Assembly (NCBI RefSeq): GCF_901827205.1
Contig: NZ_LR594675.1
Location: 3,038,001 to 3,102,000 of the forward strand
DNA: 64,000 bases
Direction of reading: 5' to 3'
Origin: Variovorax sp. PBS-H4
GTDB taxonomy: Bacteria > Pseudomonadota > Gammaproteobacteria > Burkholderiales > Burkholderiaceae_C
The notes under the pieces are model-generated. The model ran no database searches, was not told where the DNA came from, and saw nothing but the letters and a program-made list of their open reading frames with translations. The position numbers were made by a program, and so were the translations under genes. The stretch's first letter is position 1, and each line of letters begins with the position of its first letter. Below are positions 16,488-25,635 of the stretch, one piece after another.

Positions 16488-17528
16488 ATGAAGAGATTCG
16501 CACTTTGCCTCGCCCTCTTGTTGGCGAGCGCCGCCCCGGCGTGGTCGCAGACAGTCCTGCGCTATTCGAACTGGCTCCCTGCCAAGCACCAGATGCATTC
16601 CGAGGTCTTCGTGCCCTGGATGGCCGAGGTGGAAAAGATCACGCAGGGCCGCGTCAAGTTCGAGATCCTTCCCAAAATGGTCGGGACCGTGCCGACGCAG
16701 TTCGACGTGCTCCGCGACGGCCTGGCGGACATGGCCGTGTTCGTGCCCGGGTTCTCGCCGGGGCGCTTCGACCTGATCGAGATGGCCGAGCTTCCCCTGG
16801 TCGCCGACGAGCCCAACGTGATGGCGCCCGCCGTCGCACAGCTCTATGCGAAGCACCTCGCGAAGTACAACGAGTTCAGGGGCGTGCACATCGTCAGCAT
16901 CTTCACGACGGCCGCCGGACACGTCTACACGGCCAAGAAGCCCGTGCGGTCGATGGAGGACTTCAAGGGCGTCAAGCTGCGCACCTCGCTGGCTGCCAAC
17001 AGCCCCGCCGTGCAGGCGCTGGGCGCGGTGCCGGTGCAGAAGGGCACCAACGAAATCTATGAGCTAGTGTCTTCCGGTGTGCTGGACGGAACCCTCCTGA
17101 GCAAGGAAGGCGTGGTCAGCTTCAGCCTGGTCAACACCCTCAACAACCTCACGATCATTCCGGGCGGCATCTACAACTCGGTTCTGTCGCTGGCGATCAA
17201 CGAGGACAAGTGGAAGGCGATTTCCCCGCAGGACCAGGAAGCCATCACCAGGATCTCGGGCGAGGCGATGGCCAGGGAAGTCGGGCGGGCCTACAGCAAG
17301 GCCGATGCGAATGCCGTCGCCACGATGAAGCAGGCGGGCAAGACCGTGATCGTTGCCGAGGGCGATTTCTACAAGCAGATCAAGCAGGCGCTGTCCTATG
17401 CCGAGGCCACCTGGATCGCCAAGGCGAAGAAGAAGGGCATGGCCAATCCGGAGGCGGTACTGGCCGAGTTCCGCGCGGACATCGCCGCGCGGCATCAGGC
17501 ACTCGGTATTCCAATGATCGGCCAGTGA
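16488..17528 (+). CDS. TRAP transporter substrate-binding protein DctP, copy 3
   Basis: A 346-residue receptor with signal peptide FALCLALLLASAAPAWSQ. ATG 16488 follows AAGGAG by seven bases, which decides the start. It shares long near-identical stretches with copy 2 (RYSNWLPAKHQMH, EVFVPWMAEVEKITQGRV, GTVPTQFDV), so one arose from the other. The changes near the binding-site loops (KMVG for KLVG, FKGVKLRTS for LKGLKLRTS) could alter ligand preference. It is expected in the periplasm, feeding the DctQM permease encoded downstream. Confidence 0.87.
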   Translation: MKRFALCLALLLASAAPAWSQTVLRYSNWLPAKHQMHSEVFVPWMAEVEKITQGRVKFEILPKMVGTVPTQFDVLRDGLADMAVFVPGFSPGRFDLIEMAELPLVADEPNVMAPAVAQLYAKHLAKYNEFRGVHIVSIFTTAAGHVYTAKKPVRSMEDFKGVKLRTSLAANSPAVQALGAVPVQKGTNEIYELVSSGVLDGTLLSKEGVVSFSLVNTLNNLTIIPGGIYNSVLSLAINEDKWKAISPQDQEAITRISGEAMAREVGRAYSKADANAVATMKQAGKTVIVAEGDFYKQIKQALSYAEATWIAKAKKKGMANPEAVLAEFRADIAARHQALGIPMIGQ

Positions 17529-17540
17529 ATTCGTGCATGA

Positions 17541-17579
17541 CAAGTACTATTGACAGGTAAAGAGGCAAAGGCGTAGATT
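17541..17579 (+). promoter_or_regulatory. Internal promoter with operator-like motif upstream of dctP4-dctQM
   Basis: TTGACA at 17550-17555 and TAGATT at 17574-17579 with an 18-base spacer form a good sigma-70 promoter. The -35 is embedded in CAAGTACTATTGACAG (17541-17556), identical over 16 bases to 37714-37729. A repressor bound here would block RNA polymerase. The site would let copy 4 and the DctQM permease be expressed separately from the upstream genes. Confidence 0.65.
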
Positions 17580-17654
17580 GCCTGGGCGGATTCCCCCCGC
17601 GACGACCCCCTCAGATGCCCGCCCAGCGGGACATAACAGTCGATGGAGACAGGT

Positions 17655-18689
17655 ATGCACAAGCTCAACACTGCGTTTTTCCGAACGGCCGCGATCGGTC
17701 TCTTCCTTGCTGCGACGGCGGCGCTGGCGCACGCCCAGGCGCAGGTCGTCGTCAAGTACTCGTCGTGGCTGCCGCCCACGCATTGGTTGAACACGACGGC
17801 GGTCATTCCCTGGATGGCCGAGGTCGAGAAGGCGACACAGGGACGGGTCAAGATCGAGATGCTGCCGAAGACCGTCGGCACGGCGCCCACGCAGTTCGAT
17901 GTCGTTCGCGACGGCCTGGCAGATCTCGGCCTGATCGTGACGGGCTACACCCCGGGCCGATTCGAACTGGCCGAGATGGGCGAACTGCCCTTCCTCGGAG
18001 AGGACCCGACGATCATGTCGCCGGCATTCGACCGCGTGTATCGCAAGCACTTCGCGAGCGCCAACGAGTTCAGGGGCGTGGAGGTGATGAGCATCTTCAC
18101 GATCGCGCCGGGACACATCTTCACGTCGAAGAAGCAGATCAAGACCCTCGACGACCTCAAGGGCATGAAGCTTCGCAGCGCCTCGGCCACCGGCACGCGC
18201 GCCCTGACGCTGCTGGGTGCGGTGCCGATCCTGAAGTCGTCCACCGAGGCATTCGAAATGCTGTCGACCGGTGCCATCGACGGCAGCCTGATGCTGCAGG
18301 AGACCGTGAAGTCGACCAACTCGGTGGGCCTGCTGCACTACGGCCTGCTGGTTCCCGGTGGGCTGTTCAATTCGTCGCTCGCCGTCATCGTGAACGGCGA
18401 CAAGTGGAAGGCGATCTCGCCCGCGGACCAGCGCGCGATCATGGGCGTGTCGGGTGAGGCGCTGGCGGCGAAGATCGGTCGCGCCTACGCGGCGGCCGAC
18501 CAGTCCAGCATCGATGCGATGAAGGAAGCCAAGTACGTCGTGGAGCGCGCCAACCCGGCATTGACCGAGGGCCTTCGCAAGGCCATGAGCCCGATCGAGG
18601 ACGAATGGATTGCCAAGGCAAAGAAGAAGGGTGTTGCCGATCCGGCCGCCGCGCTCGCCGAGTTCCGCGCCGCAGTCCAGTCCCGGTAG
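17655..18689 (+). CDS. TRAP transporter substrate-binding protein DctP, copy 4
   Basis: A 344-residue receptor with an N-terminal signal (AAIGLFLAATAALAHAQA). ATG 17655 is chosen over ATG 17643 because GGAGA precedes it by about seven bases. It matches copy 1 in subfamily features: PWMAEVEKATQGRVKIEMLP, TGYTPGRFELAEMGELPF, KGMKLRSAS and the TLLGAVPILKS stretch. It directly precedes dctQ (13-base gap), which makes it the most likely original partner of the permease. Confidence 0.9.
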   Translation: MHKLNTAFFRTAAIGLFLAATAALAHAQAQVVVKYSSWLPPTHWLNTTAVIPWMAEVEKATQGRVKIEMLPKTVGTAPTQFDVVRDGLADLGLIVTGYTPGRFELAEMGELPFLGEDPTIMSPAFDRVYRKHFASANEFRGVEVMSIFTIAPGHIFTSKKQIKTLDDLKGMKLRSASATGTRALTLLGAVPILKSSTEAFEMLSTGAIDGSLMLQETVKSTNSVGLLHYGLLVPGGLFNSSLAVIVNGDKWKAISPADQRAIMGVSGEALAAKIGRAYAAADQSSIDAMKEAKYVVERANPALTEGLRKAMSPIEDEWIAKAKKKGVADPAAALAEFRAAVQSR

Positions 18690-18702
18690 CAGGAGCGACG
18701 CG

Positions 18703-19206
18703 ATGTATCACCGGATCGAACGCGCGGCAGTGAACCTGGCAGCAGTGCTGCTGTTCGGGCTGATGCTCCTGACCTTTGTCGACGTGGTGGGACGCAATCT
18801 GTTCAACAAGCCGCTCACGGGGGCTTCCGAGCTCACCGAAATTCTCCTGGCGCTGGTCATCTTCCTGATGCTGCCGCAAGTCGCGCGACGCAATGAACAC
18901 ATCGTGATCGACCTGATCGACCAGATCTGCAGCCCGATGGTGCGCAAGGTACTCGACGCCATTGCCTGCGTGCTGGCATCGATCATGTTCGGCCTGATCG
19001 CCTGGCAGTGCTGGATCCTCGCGAACAGGGCGATCGGCTACGGCGACAGCACCGCTGCGCTTGGAATCCCCGTCGGGCCGGTTCTCTACGGCTTGGCAAT
19101 CATGGCTGGCATCGTGTCGGTGGCCTCGCTGATTGCCATCGTTCCGCGGAACCGGAAAGCGGAGCCGGCCCCCGGTGAGCCCGCGCACGAGCCCGTCATC
19201 GTCTGA
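18703..19206 (+). CDS. dctQ: TRAP transporter small permease subunit DctQ
   Basis: A 167-residue membrane protein with four hydrophobic segments (AAVLLFGLMLLTFVDVVGRN, EILLALVIFLMLPQVARR, ACVLASIMFGLIAWQ, VLYGLAIMAGIVSVASLIAI). The motif DVVGRNLFNKPLTGASELTE after the first helix is typical for DctQ. It forms a membrane complex with DctM that moves the ligand with Na+ or H+. AGGAG lies eight bases upstream of ATG 18703. It is the only DctQ in the window and must serve all four receptors if they share a permease. Confidence 0.9.
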   Translation: MYHRIERAAVNLAAVLLFGLMLLTFVDVVGRNLFNKPLTGASELTEILLALVIFLMLPQVARRNEHIVIDLIDQICSPMVRKVLDAIACVLASIMFGLIAWQCWILANRAIGYGDSTAALGIPVGPVLYGLAIMAGIVSVASLIAIVPRNRKAEPAPGEPAHEPVIV

Positions 19207-19244
19207 CGCTTGCACCTTTCAGCCACTCAATCCTCGGAGTCACC

Positions 19245-20540
19245 ATGTACGCAGCAAGCGCGGGTTTCCTGTTTTCGTTCGTGCTGATCTTCATGCGCGT
19301 TCCGATCGCCGTCGCTCTGGGGCTCACGGGCGTGGTGGGCTTCGGCCTGACCACCGGCTGGACCCAGTCCTTCGTCATGCTGGCGCTGACCACCCGCGAG
19401 GCGGCAATGACGTACTCGATGGTCGTCATTCCCTTGTTCATCCTGATGGGGAACCTGGTTGCGGGTACCGGCGTGTCCAAGGAGCTCTACCACGCCGCAC
19501 AGGCCTTCCTGGGGCGGCAGCGCGGCGGCCTGGCCAGCGCCACCGTCCTGTCCTGCGGGGGCTTTGCCATGGTGTGCGGCTCCAGTGTCGCCACGGTGGT
19601 GACGATGGGGAAGGTGGCCTTGCCCTCGATGCGATCGTTCAACTACGACGACCGGCTCAGCGCCGCGACCATCGCTGCAGGCGCCACGCTGGGCATCATC
19701 ATCCCGCCCAGCGTTCTGCTGGTGATCTACGGCGTGATGACCGAGACGCACATCGGCAAGCTGTACGCGGCGGCATTGGTTCCTGGTGCTCTCGGCGTCA
19801 TCGGATACATCCTGGCTGTCCGCTGGACCGTCTGGCGCAATCCGGCGAGTGCGCCTCCCTCGACCGGTTCGACCCGCGCCGAGAAGCTCAGCGCGGTGTT
19901 GGCGATCTGGCCGATCCTGGCTCTTTTCGGCCTGGTGCTGGGCGGCATCTACAGCGGCCTGTTCACGGCAGCTGAAGCTGCCGGCATCGGCGCCATGGGC
20001 GCCTTCGCGCTCGGCCTGGCGCGCGGGAAGATGTCTTTCAAGCTGCTCCAGGAAGTGCTGATCGACACCGCGCGATCGACCGCCGTGATTTTCGGCCTGC
20101 TGATCGGCGCGCTGGTCTTCACGGAGTTCCTGAACCGTACGGGCGCGCACAACGCGGTGCTCTCGCTCGTGAAGGACCACGGGTTCTCGCCCTTCCAGGT
20201 CGTGGCCGTGATCTGCGTGATCTACATCGTTCTGGGTGCGCTCATGGAAGAACTCTCCATGATCCTGCTGACGGTGCCGCTGTTCTTCCCCGTGGTGACG
20301 GGCCTGGGATACGACGGCGTGTGGTTCGGCGTGCTTGTGATCGTCTTGTGCGAACTGGGAATGATCGCGCCGCCCGTCGGCATGAACCTGTTCGTCGTCC
20401 GCTCTTTCGCACCGGAGATACCCATCGGAACGATCGTGAAGGGAATCGCACCTTTCGCGGTGGCCGACATCGTGCGGATCTTCATCATCGCGGCGTTCCC
20501 GATCCTGTCGATGTACCTTCCGAACCTTTTCTACAAGTGA
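19245..20540 (+). CDS. dctM: TRAP transporter large permease subunit DctM
   Basis: A 431-residue polytopic protein of usual DctM length. Recognisable stretches are MRVPIAVALGLTGVVGF at the start, VIPLFILMGNLVAGTGVS, ATLGIIIPPSVLLVIYGVMT and the C-terminal APPVGMNLFVV, the conserved helix and re-entrant loops of the transport domain. It carries the substrate and coupling-ion translocation path. It follows dctQ by 38 bases and is followed by the SDR gene after four bases, so transport and metabolism are on one transcript. Confidence 0.92.
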   Translation: MYAASAGFLFSFVLIFMRVPIAVALGLTGVVGFGLTTGWTQSFVMLALTTREAAMTYSMVVIPLFILMGNLVAGTGVSKELYHAAQAFLGRQRGGLASATVLSCGGFAMVCGSSVATVVTMGKVALPSMRSFNYDDRLSAATIAAGATLGIIIPPSVLLVIYGVMTETHIGKLYAAALVPGALGVIGYILAVRWTVWRNPASAPPSTGSTRAEKLSAVLAIWPILALFGLVLGGIYSGLFTAAEAAGIGAMGAFALGLARGKMSFKLLQEVLIDTARSTAVIFGLLIGALVFTEFLNRTGAHNAVLSLVKDHGFSPFQVVAVICVIYIVLGALMEELSMILLTVPLFFPVVTGLGYDGVWFGVLVIVLCELGMIAPPVGMNLFVVRSFAPEIPIGTIVKGIAPFAVADIVRIFIIAAFPILSMYLPNLFYK

Positions 20541-20544
20541 GCCC

Positions 20545-21486
20545 ATGCGTGAACAAGCACCGAAGCGCGACGGCGCGATGACGATTCGATTCGATGGACG
20601 CGTGGCCATCGTCACCGGCGCCGGGACCGGCATCGGCCGCATCTATGCCCTGCAGCTTGCCGAACGCGGTGCGAAGGTCGTGGTCAACGATCTCGGCGGA
20701 AGCGTGATCGGGCAGGGCAGTTCCAGCCAGTCCGCCGACAGCGTGGTTGCCGAAATTTGCGCCGCGGGCGGCGATGCCGTGGCCAACTACGACAGTGTGG
20801 CTACCGCCGATGGCGCCGAGCGCATTGTCGCGACGGCCCTCGAGCGCTTCGGCCGGCTCGATGTCCTGATCAACAACGCCGGCAACCTCAAGATGGCCAG
20901 GCTCGGCGAGGCGGCCGTGCACGATGTGGATGCGCAGGTCGGCGTGCACTTGATGGGATCGCTGTACTGCTGTCGCGCGGCCTTGCCCGCGATGCAACGC
21001 CATGGCTACGGCCGTATCGTCCTGACCAGTTCGGGCTCCGGCCTGGTGGGCTTTGCCGAACAGGCCGCCTATGGTGCGGCCAAGACTGGCATGGTGGGCC
21101 TGATGAACTGCATCTCGCGCGAGTACGGCGAACAGGGCATCTTCACCAACACCATCGTTCCGACGGCGACCACCCGCATGAGCCAGGGCCTGCTCTGGCC
21201 GCAGATGGAGAAGTTCCTGCGCCCCGAGCTGGTCGCGCCGGCCGTGCTCTTCCTGGCCAGCGAACGCTGCACCTCCAACAGCGGCATGTTCGCCGTCGCT
21301 GGCGGGCATGTCGCAAAGCTGGAAGTGCACAAGGCGCCTGGCGTCCAGTTCGACCCGAACCAGGCGGTCACGCCGGAGATGGTCGCCATGCGCTTCGACA
21401 CGGTGTGCGACATGTCGGGCGCAGCCGAGTTTCGCGGCACGCAGGCGGCCATGGAAAAGATGCTGACCGAGATGGGCGTCTTGTAG
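20545..21486 (+). CDS. Short-chain dehydrogenase, (3R)-hydroxyacyl-CoA dehydrogenase-like
   Basis: A 313-residue SDR. Cofactor motif VTGAGTGIG near residue 26, NNAG in the middle and the Ser-Tyr-Lys catalytic set (LTSSGSGLVG, YGAAK) are all present. The long insertion NDLGGSVIGQGSSSQSADSV followed by EICAAGGDAVANYDSV is as in the dehydrogenase domain of peroxisomal multifunctional enzyme 2, suggesting oxidation of a (3R)-hydroxyacyl-CoA. It is the last gene of the TRAP operon. ATG 20578 is an alternative start. The end is convergent with the AtuA-family gene, and 21487-21623 holds no gene. Confidence 0.78.
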   Translation: MREQAPKRDGAMTIRFDGRVAIVTGAGTGIGRIYALQLAERGAKVVVNDLGGSVIGQGSSSQSADSVVAEICAAGGDAVANYDSVATADGAERIVATALERFGRLDVLINNAGNLKMARLGEAAVHDVDAQVGVHLMGSLYCCRAALPAMQRHGYGRIVLTSSGSGLVGFAEQAAYGAAKTGMVGLMNCISREYGEQGIFTNTIVPTATTRMSQGLLWPQMEKFLRPELVAPAVLFLASERCTSNSGMFAVAGGHVAKLEVHKAPGVQFDPNQAVTPEMVAMRFDTVCDMSGAAEFRGTQAAMEKMLTEMGVL

Positions 21487-21623
21487 CGGCACTCGCGGGC
21501 AAGGACCAACGACGCCTCGAGCCTCCTCAAGTGGGCATGCGCGCGGGGCCCAGGGCGCGGTGAGCCAGGTGCCGGCCACCACGCCGGCCAGGCCGACGAG
21601 GTGCAAGCACCTGGCCCATGCCA

Positions 21624-23435
21624 TCAGGACGCGATCGTCCCCTGGAAGCCGGGGTCGATGTCGGGCAGCCAGGCTTTGGGGATGTCGACGGGGTGCGTCA
21701 ACGCGATCTGGCTGAAGGTCTTGCCGAGCGGGTCGTTGCGCAGCGATGCCGCGCCGCCACCGCCGAGGGCTTCGTCCAGGACGTAGTTGTAGGCATGGAT
21801 GCCCGGGACTTCGTACCGGTGCACACGGCCCTTCGCCAGGTGGTCGAACCAGGAACGCATCGCGGCTTCGGTCAGCTGCGTGCCGATGAGGGCGGCGAAG
21901 CGCGGTTGCCGCGCGATGATCGCCAGGTGTGCCCGGTCTCCCTTGTCGCCGCTGCGCGCGACTGCGATGGCCGACAGCGGCACGGTCACGGTTTCGCCAG
22001 CAGGCAGGGGCTGGTGTGAAAAGCGGGCGCCGCCTCCCGGCACGGACTCGGACGCGGACGGGGCGATCTCCACCTCGTTGCGTTCCTTGTCGATCACGAC
22101 GCTCACAGGGACGCGGCTCTTGGGCCACAGGAAGGAGAACAGCCTGAAGACAGCCTGCGGCTTCTGGCGGCCGCTGAAGCCCGTGGTGCCGGGTGCGCCG
22201 GCGATGCCCATGGGTGCGACCTCGCTGGCCACCATCTCCAATGCCTTGGCATGGTCATGATGCACGGCCAGCCGAACCACCACTTCGCGGGCGTCGGGGC
22301 GGGCATGGGCACCGAAGGACGGCTGCTCGCTGCCGAGGACCTCGATGCACACGCGCTTGAAGTCTCCATGGCCGGCCTCGGCCATCAGCCGGCGTGCGCG
22401 GGCGACGATGGCGTCCATGGCACGTTGGCCCATGGCCACCGCATCCTTGCCGACGAAGGTGAGCGTGGTCGAGAGACGATAGCCATCCACCCAGGTGCCG
22501 CTGACCTTGTAGGTCGGCGTGGGCGCCCGTCCGCGCGCGCCGCGAACGCGCACGCAGTTGGCACCGGCCTGTTCGAGGGTGACGGAAGTGAAGTCGCAAG
22601 TCACGTCCGGCAAAAGGTAGTTGGCCGGGTCCGTCACCTCGTACAGCATCTGCTCGGAGACGACCAGCGGCGTGATGAGGCCGCCGGTGCCTGGGGGCTT
22701 GCTGAGCACGAACGTGCCATCGGCTTCGCATTCGGCAATGGGATAGCCCATGTCCTCCCATCCCGGCACCTTCCACCAATCGGTGAACAAGCCGCCCGTG
22801 GTTTGGGTCGTGCATTCGAGGATGTGGCCGACCAGGCTGCCGGCGGCAAGGCGGTCGTAGTCCCCGGGCTTCCAGTCGAAGCGATGGATGAGGGCTGCGA
22901 GCGCCAGAGCGCTGTCGGCGCAGCGGCCGGTGATGACGACATCGGCACCCTGGCGCAGCGCGGCCGCGATGGGGAAGGCGCCGAGGTAGGCGTTCATGCT
23001 GGTCAAGCCCTCTGGCAGCGGCGCGCCGGAGAACGCTTCGCGCACACCGGCGGCGCTCACGGCCTCGCTGTGAGGCAGCAGGTCGTCGCCTTCGATCACC
23101 GCGATGCGCAGGCCGACGCCGGCGGCATCCGCTGCCGTGCGCAGCGCCTGCGCGCAGGCCTGCGGATTCATGCCGCCGGCGTTGCTCAAGAGCGTGGTTC
23201 CCCGCTGCTTCAGCGTCTTGAGGTGCGGGCCCACCGCCTTGACGAAGTCGGTTGCATAGCCGAGCTCCGCATTGCGGCTCTTTGCGCTGGCCATGATGGA
23301 GAGTGTGAGTTCGGCGAGGTAGTCGAACACCAGCACGTCGACGTCGCCGCGTTGGACCAGTTGTTCGACGCCCTTGTTGCTGTCGCCCCAGAAGGCGCTG
23401 GCGCCACCGATGCGCAGCGTGTCCTTGTCAGCCAT
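21624..23435 (-). CDS. AtuA-family (DUF1446) protein
   Basis: A 603-residue protein. The large N-terminal part has the AtuA-family features: RIGGASAFWGDS at the start, LVFDYLAELTLSIMA, TLLSNAGGMNP, and TGRCADSALALA. The last ~110 residues (VPLSAIAVARSGDKGDRAHLAII) are the AtuA-like C-terminal domain. AtuA is required for growth on acyclic terpenes such as citronellol in pseudomonads, but its reaction is not established. ATG 23435 is preceded by AAAGGAAAT. It is divergent from the SucD-like gene, with a shared operator-like motif between them. Confidence 0.82.
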   Translation of the reverse strand: MADKDTLRIGGASAFWGDSNKGVEQLVQRGDVDVLVFDYLAELTLSIMASAKSRNAELGYATDFVKAVGPHLKTLKQRGTTLLSNAGGMNPQACAQALRTAADAAGVGLRIAVIEGDDLLPHSEAVSAAGVREAFSGAPLPEGLTSMNAYLGAFPIAAALRQGADVVITGRCADSALALAALIHRFDWKPGDYDRLAAGSLVGHILECTTQTTGGLFTDWWKVPGWEDMGYPIAECEADGTFVLSKPPGTGGLITPLVVSEQMLYEVTDPANYLLPDVTCDFTSVTLEQAGANCVRVRGARGRAPTPTYKVSGTWVDGYRLSTTLTFVGKDAVAMGQRAMDAIVARARRLMAEAGHGDFKRVCIEVLGSEQPSFGAHARPDAREVVVRLAVHHDHAKALEMVASEVAPMGIAGAPGTTGFSGRQKPQAVFRLFSFLWPKSRVPVSVVIDKERNEVEIAPSASESVPGGGARFSHQPLPAGETVTVPLSAIAVARSGDKGDRAHLAIIARQPRFAALIGTQLTEAAMRSWFDHLAKGRVHRYEVPGIHAYNYVLDEALGGGGAASLRNDPLGKTFSQIALTHPVDIPKAWLPDIDPGFQGTIAS

Positions 23436-23494
23436 CCGGATTTCCTTTCGTGCGTGGTCTTTCGAGCCTGAAGTTTCCCTGTTAGCATGTAGTT

Positions 23495-23510
23495 CTGTCA
23501 ATAGTACTTC
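23495..23510 (-). promoter_or_regulatory. Operator-like motif between the AtuA and SucD-like genes
   Basis: Read on the minus strand the bases are GAAGTACTATTGACAG, differing in one position from the 16-base motif at 17541 and 37714. The TTGACA inside could act as -35 for the AtuA gene, but no good -10 lies at the right distance. It lies between divergent genes, 60 bases from the AtuA start and 33 from the SucD-like start, so one bound regulator could control both. Confidence 0.6.
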
Positions 23511-23542
23511 TTTGGAATTTCACTCATGGAGCGTTGCACGGC

Positions 23543-24439
23543 ATGGCCATTCTGCTGACCTCGGGCACCCGCGTGCTGGCAGTCAACGCGACCGGCGCGT
23601 ATGGAGGCGGCCAGGTGCGCGCGATGCGTGAGTTCGGCACGCGGGTGGTTGCTCATGTGGCCCCCGGCCGTACCGGCGAGATCGATGGGCTGCCGGTGTT
23701 CGCAACCATGGCGGATGCGGTGGGCGCGACCCAGGCAAGTGCCGCGGCCATCTTCACGCCGGCAGCCGGCGTACGCGATTCCCTGGACGAGGCTGCGCGT
23801 GCCGGCCTGTCGCTGGCCTTCGTGGCAGCGGAGTTCGTGCCCGTGCACGACGTGCTGCGCGCCGCACGGCAGGCGCGCGAGGCCGGGCTGTGGCTGGTCG
23901 GCCCCAACTCCAGCGGCATGGCGTCGCCGGGACAGGCCGTCCTGGGCGCCATACCTCCGGGCATGACGCGGCCCGGCCGCATCGGGGTCATGGGCCGCAG
24001 CGGCACCCTCACCATGAACGTCTGCCGGGCGCTGAGCCTCGCCGGGCTCGGGCAGAGTTCGGTCGTGCACATCGGGGGTGACGTGGTCTGCGGACGCAAT
24101 CCGCACGAATGGCTCGGCCTGTTCATCGCCGATCCGCAGACCGACCTGGTGGTCTACCTGGGAGAGCCTGGTGGCACCAAGGAGTACGCCATGCTGGACG
24201 CCGTGCGCAGTGCCGGGAAACCGGTGGTGGCGCTGGTGGTCGGGCGCCATGTTCCCAAGGAGCGCCGCATGGGCCACGCAGGCGCCCTGGTGGGCAGCGA
24301 ACGTGAAGCCGCTGCCGCCAAGATCGAGGCGCTCGCCGCGGCGGGCGCGCATATCGCCAGGTCTCCCGCCGAGGTGGTCGAGCAGGCCGGCGCGCTGCTC
24401 GGGCAGCCCGCGCCGACCGTGCTGGAGTCGCTTGCATGA
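23543..24439 (+). CDS. Succinyl-CoA synthetase alpha-like CoA ligase subunit
   Basis: A 298-residue protein. Gly-rich VNATGAYGGGQ near the N-terminus, GLWLVGPNSSGMASP and IGVMGRSGTLT are the CoA-binding Rossmann parts; GHAGALVGSE near residue 250 holds the active-site His that is phosphorylated in SucD. With the next gene it should form an acyl-CoA ligase (acid + CoA + NTP to acyl-CoA). Its acid is probably not succinate, because it is coupled to catabolic genes and is divergent from SucD in the substrate region. ATG 23543 has GGAG 11 bases before it. The stop overlaps the next start (ATGA). Confidence 0.78.
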   Translation: MAILLTSGTRVLAVNATGAYGGGQVRAMREFGTRVVAHVAPGRTGEIDGLPVFATMADAVGATQASAAAIFTPAAGVRDSLDEAARAGLSLAFVAAEFVPVHDVLRAARQAREAGLWLVGPNSSGMASPGQAVLGAIPPGMTRPGRIGVMGRSGTLTMNVCRALSLAGLGQSSVVHIGGDVVCGRNPHEWLGLFIADPQTDLVVYLGEPGGTKEYAMLDAVRSAGKPVVALVVGRHVPKERRMGHAGALVGSEREAAAAKIEALAAAGAHIARSPAEVVEQAGALLGQPAPTVLESLA

Positions 24440-25635
24440 ACCTCGTCGAATTCGAGGCGAAGGCGCTCCTGCGAAGGGCAGGCCTGCCGCTGCCGGCCGG
24501 CATCGTTGCGGATGAATCCGCCGACGTGGCCGTGCATGCGCCCTGCGTGCTGAAGGCACAGGTTGCCGAAGGCGGACGCGGCAAGCGCGGACTCGTCGTG
24601 CCGGTGAGCTTCGGCGACGATGGCGCGTCGCAGCTGCGCCTGCTGCGCGAGCGGATGCGGGCGCAGGGACACGATGCGCCGCAGGTGCTTGTCGAGGAAA
24701 CCATTGAAGCCATCGAGGAGTGCTACTTCAGCTGGAGCATCGATGACGTGGCGCAGGACTACGTCCTGCAGTTCTCGATGCAGGGAGGCGTCGAGGTCGA
24801 GTCGCAGGCCCACACTTTGCGCAGCCTGCATGTCGCGGCCGGCCATGTGCCTGCCGCACATGAGTTCGTGCACTTCTTCGCCCAGTCGGGAGCGAAGGGG
24901 CGAACGGTGGGCGCGCTGTGCCGCTTTGCCAGTGCATCCTGGCGCGTATTCGTCCAGGAAGATGCCCAACTGCTGGAGATCAATCCGCTCGCCGTGCTGG
25001 CGTCCGGCGAGGTGATGGCGCTGGATGCCAAGCTGGTCCTCGACGACAACGCCGCCGCCCGCCACCTGGACTGGACGGCGCTGTATTCGTCCCGGCTGGC
25101 GGATCGCCAGGCCACGGCGCTGGAGCGCCGCGCCGCAGCCAACGGCTTCGCGTTCGTCGAGCTCGAGGGCGAGATCGCCATGCTGGCGGGTGGCGCGGGC
25201 ATCGGCATGGCCATCCTGGACATCCTGGCAGACGCGGGGATGCCCGCCGCCAATTTTGCGGATGCCTCCGGTGGAAGCGGTGCGAATGTCTTCGAGACAC
25301 TGGGACGCATCGCCTTCGAGCGCGCGGCGCGGCCGGACGTGAGCGCCATCCTGATGTACTTCACCTTGGCCGCGACCTCGGTCGCCAGCGTGGTGAAGGG
25401 GATCATGGCGCTGCTGGACGCCGGCGCGCCGCCGAAGCCTTTGGTGATCGGACTGCTCTGCTCCGGCGCCGGCGAACGCGAGATGACTTTTGCCCAGGCC
25501 CGGGATGCCTTCGCCGCGCGCGGCCTGCGCTGCGAGCCCGGCCTGCCCGAGGCGCTGGATGCGCTGGCGCAGGTGCGCCTGCCGCGCCCGGCCGGCCCAG
25601 TCCTTATCCACGAACAAGACGGAGGTATTCGATGA
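24436..25635 (+). CDS. Succinyl-CoA synthetase beta-like (ATP-grasp) CoA ligase subunit
   Basis: A 399-residue partner of the preceding gene. N-terminal NLVEFEAKALLRRAGLPLPAG and VLKAQVAEGGRGKRG are the ATP-grasp nucleotide-binding region; LLEINPLAVL and the GGAGIGMAILDIL loop with GGSGAN further on match SucC. It binds the nucleotide and completes the CoA ligase. Overlaps on both sides (ATGA with the alpha gene, ATGA with the hydratase gene) show tight co-translation. The acid activated is unknown; the enzyme would be the entry to beta-oxidation for the imported compound. Confidence 0.78.
   Translation: MNLVEFEAKALLRRAGLPLPAGIVADESADVAVHAPCVLKAQVAEGGRGKRGLVVPVSFGDDGASQLRLLRERMRAQGHDAPQVLVEETIEAIEECYFSWSIDDVAQDYVLQFSMQGGVEVESQAHTLRSLHVAAGHVPAAHEFVHFFAQSGAKGRTVGALCRFASASWRVFVQEDAQLLEINPLAVLASGEVMALDAKLVLDDNAAARHLDWTALYSSRLADRQATALERRAAANGFAFVELEGEIAMLAGGAGIGMAILDILADAGMPAANFADASGGSGANVFETLGRIAFERAARPDVSAILMYFTLAATSVASVVKGIMALLDAGAPPKPLVIGLLCSGAGEREMTFAQARDAFAARGLRCEPGLPEALDALAQVRLPRPAGPVLIHEQDGGIR

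Noticed and set aside
21487..21623. Inverted repeat AGGTG/CACCT and neighbouring GCCGGC pairs as a terminator between convergent genes
   Set aside because: Stems are short and no T-run follows on either strand, so I cannot call a terminator.
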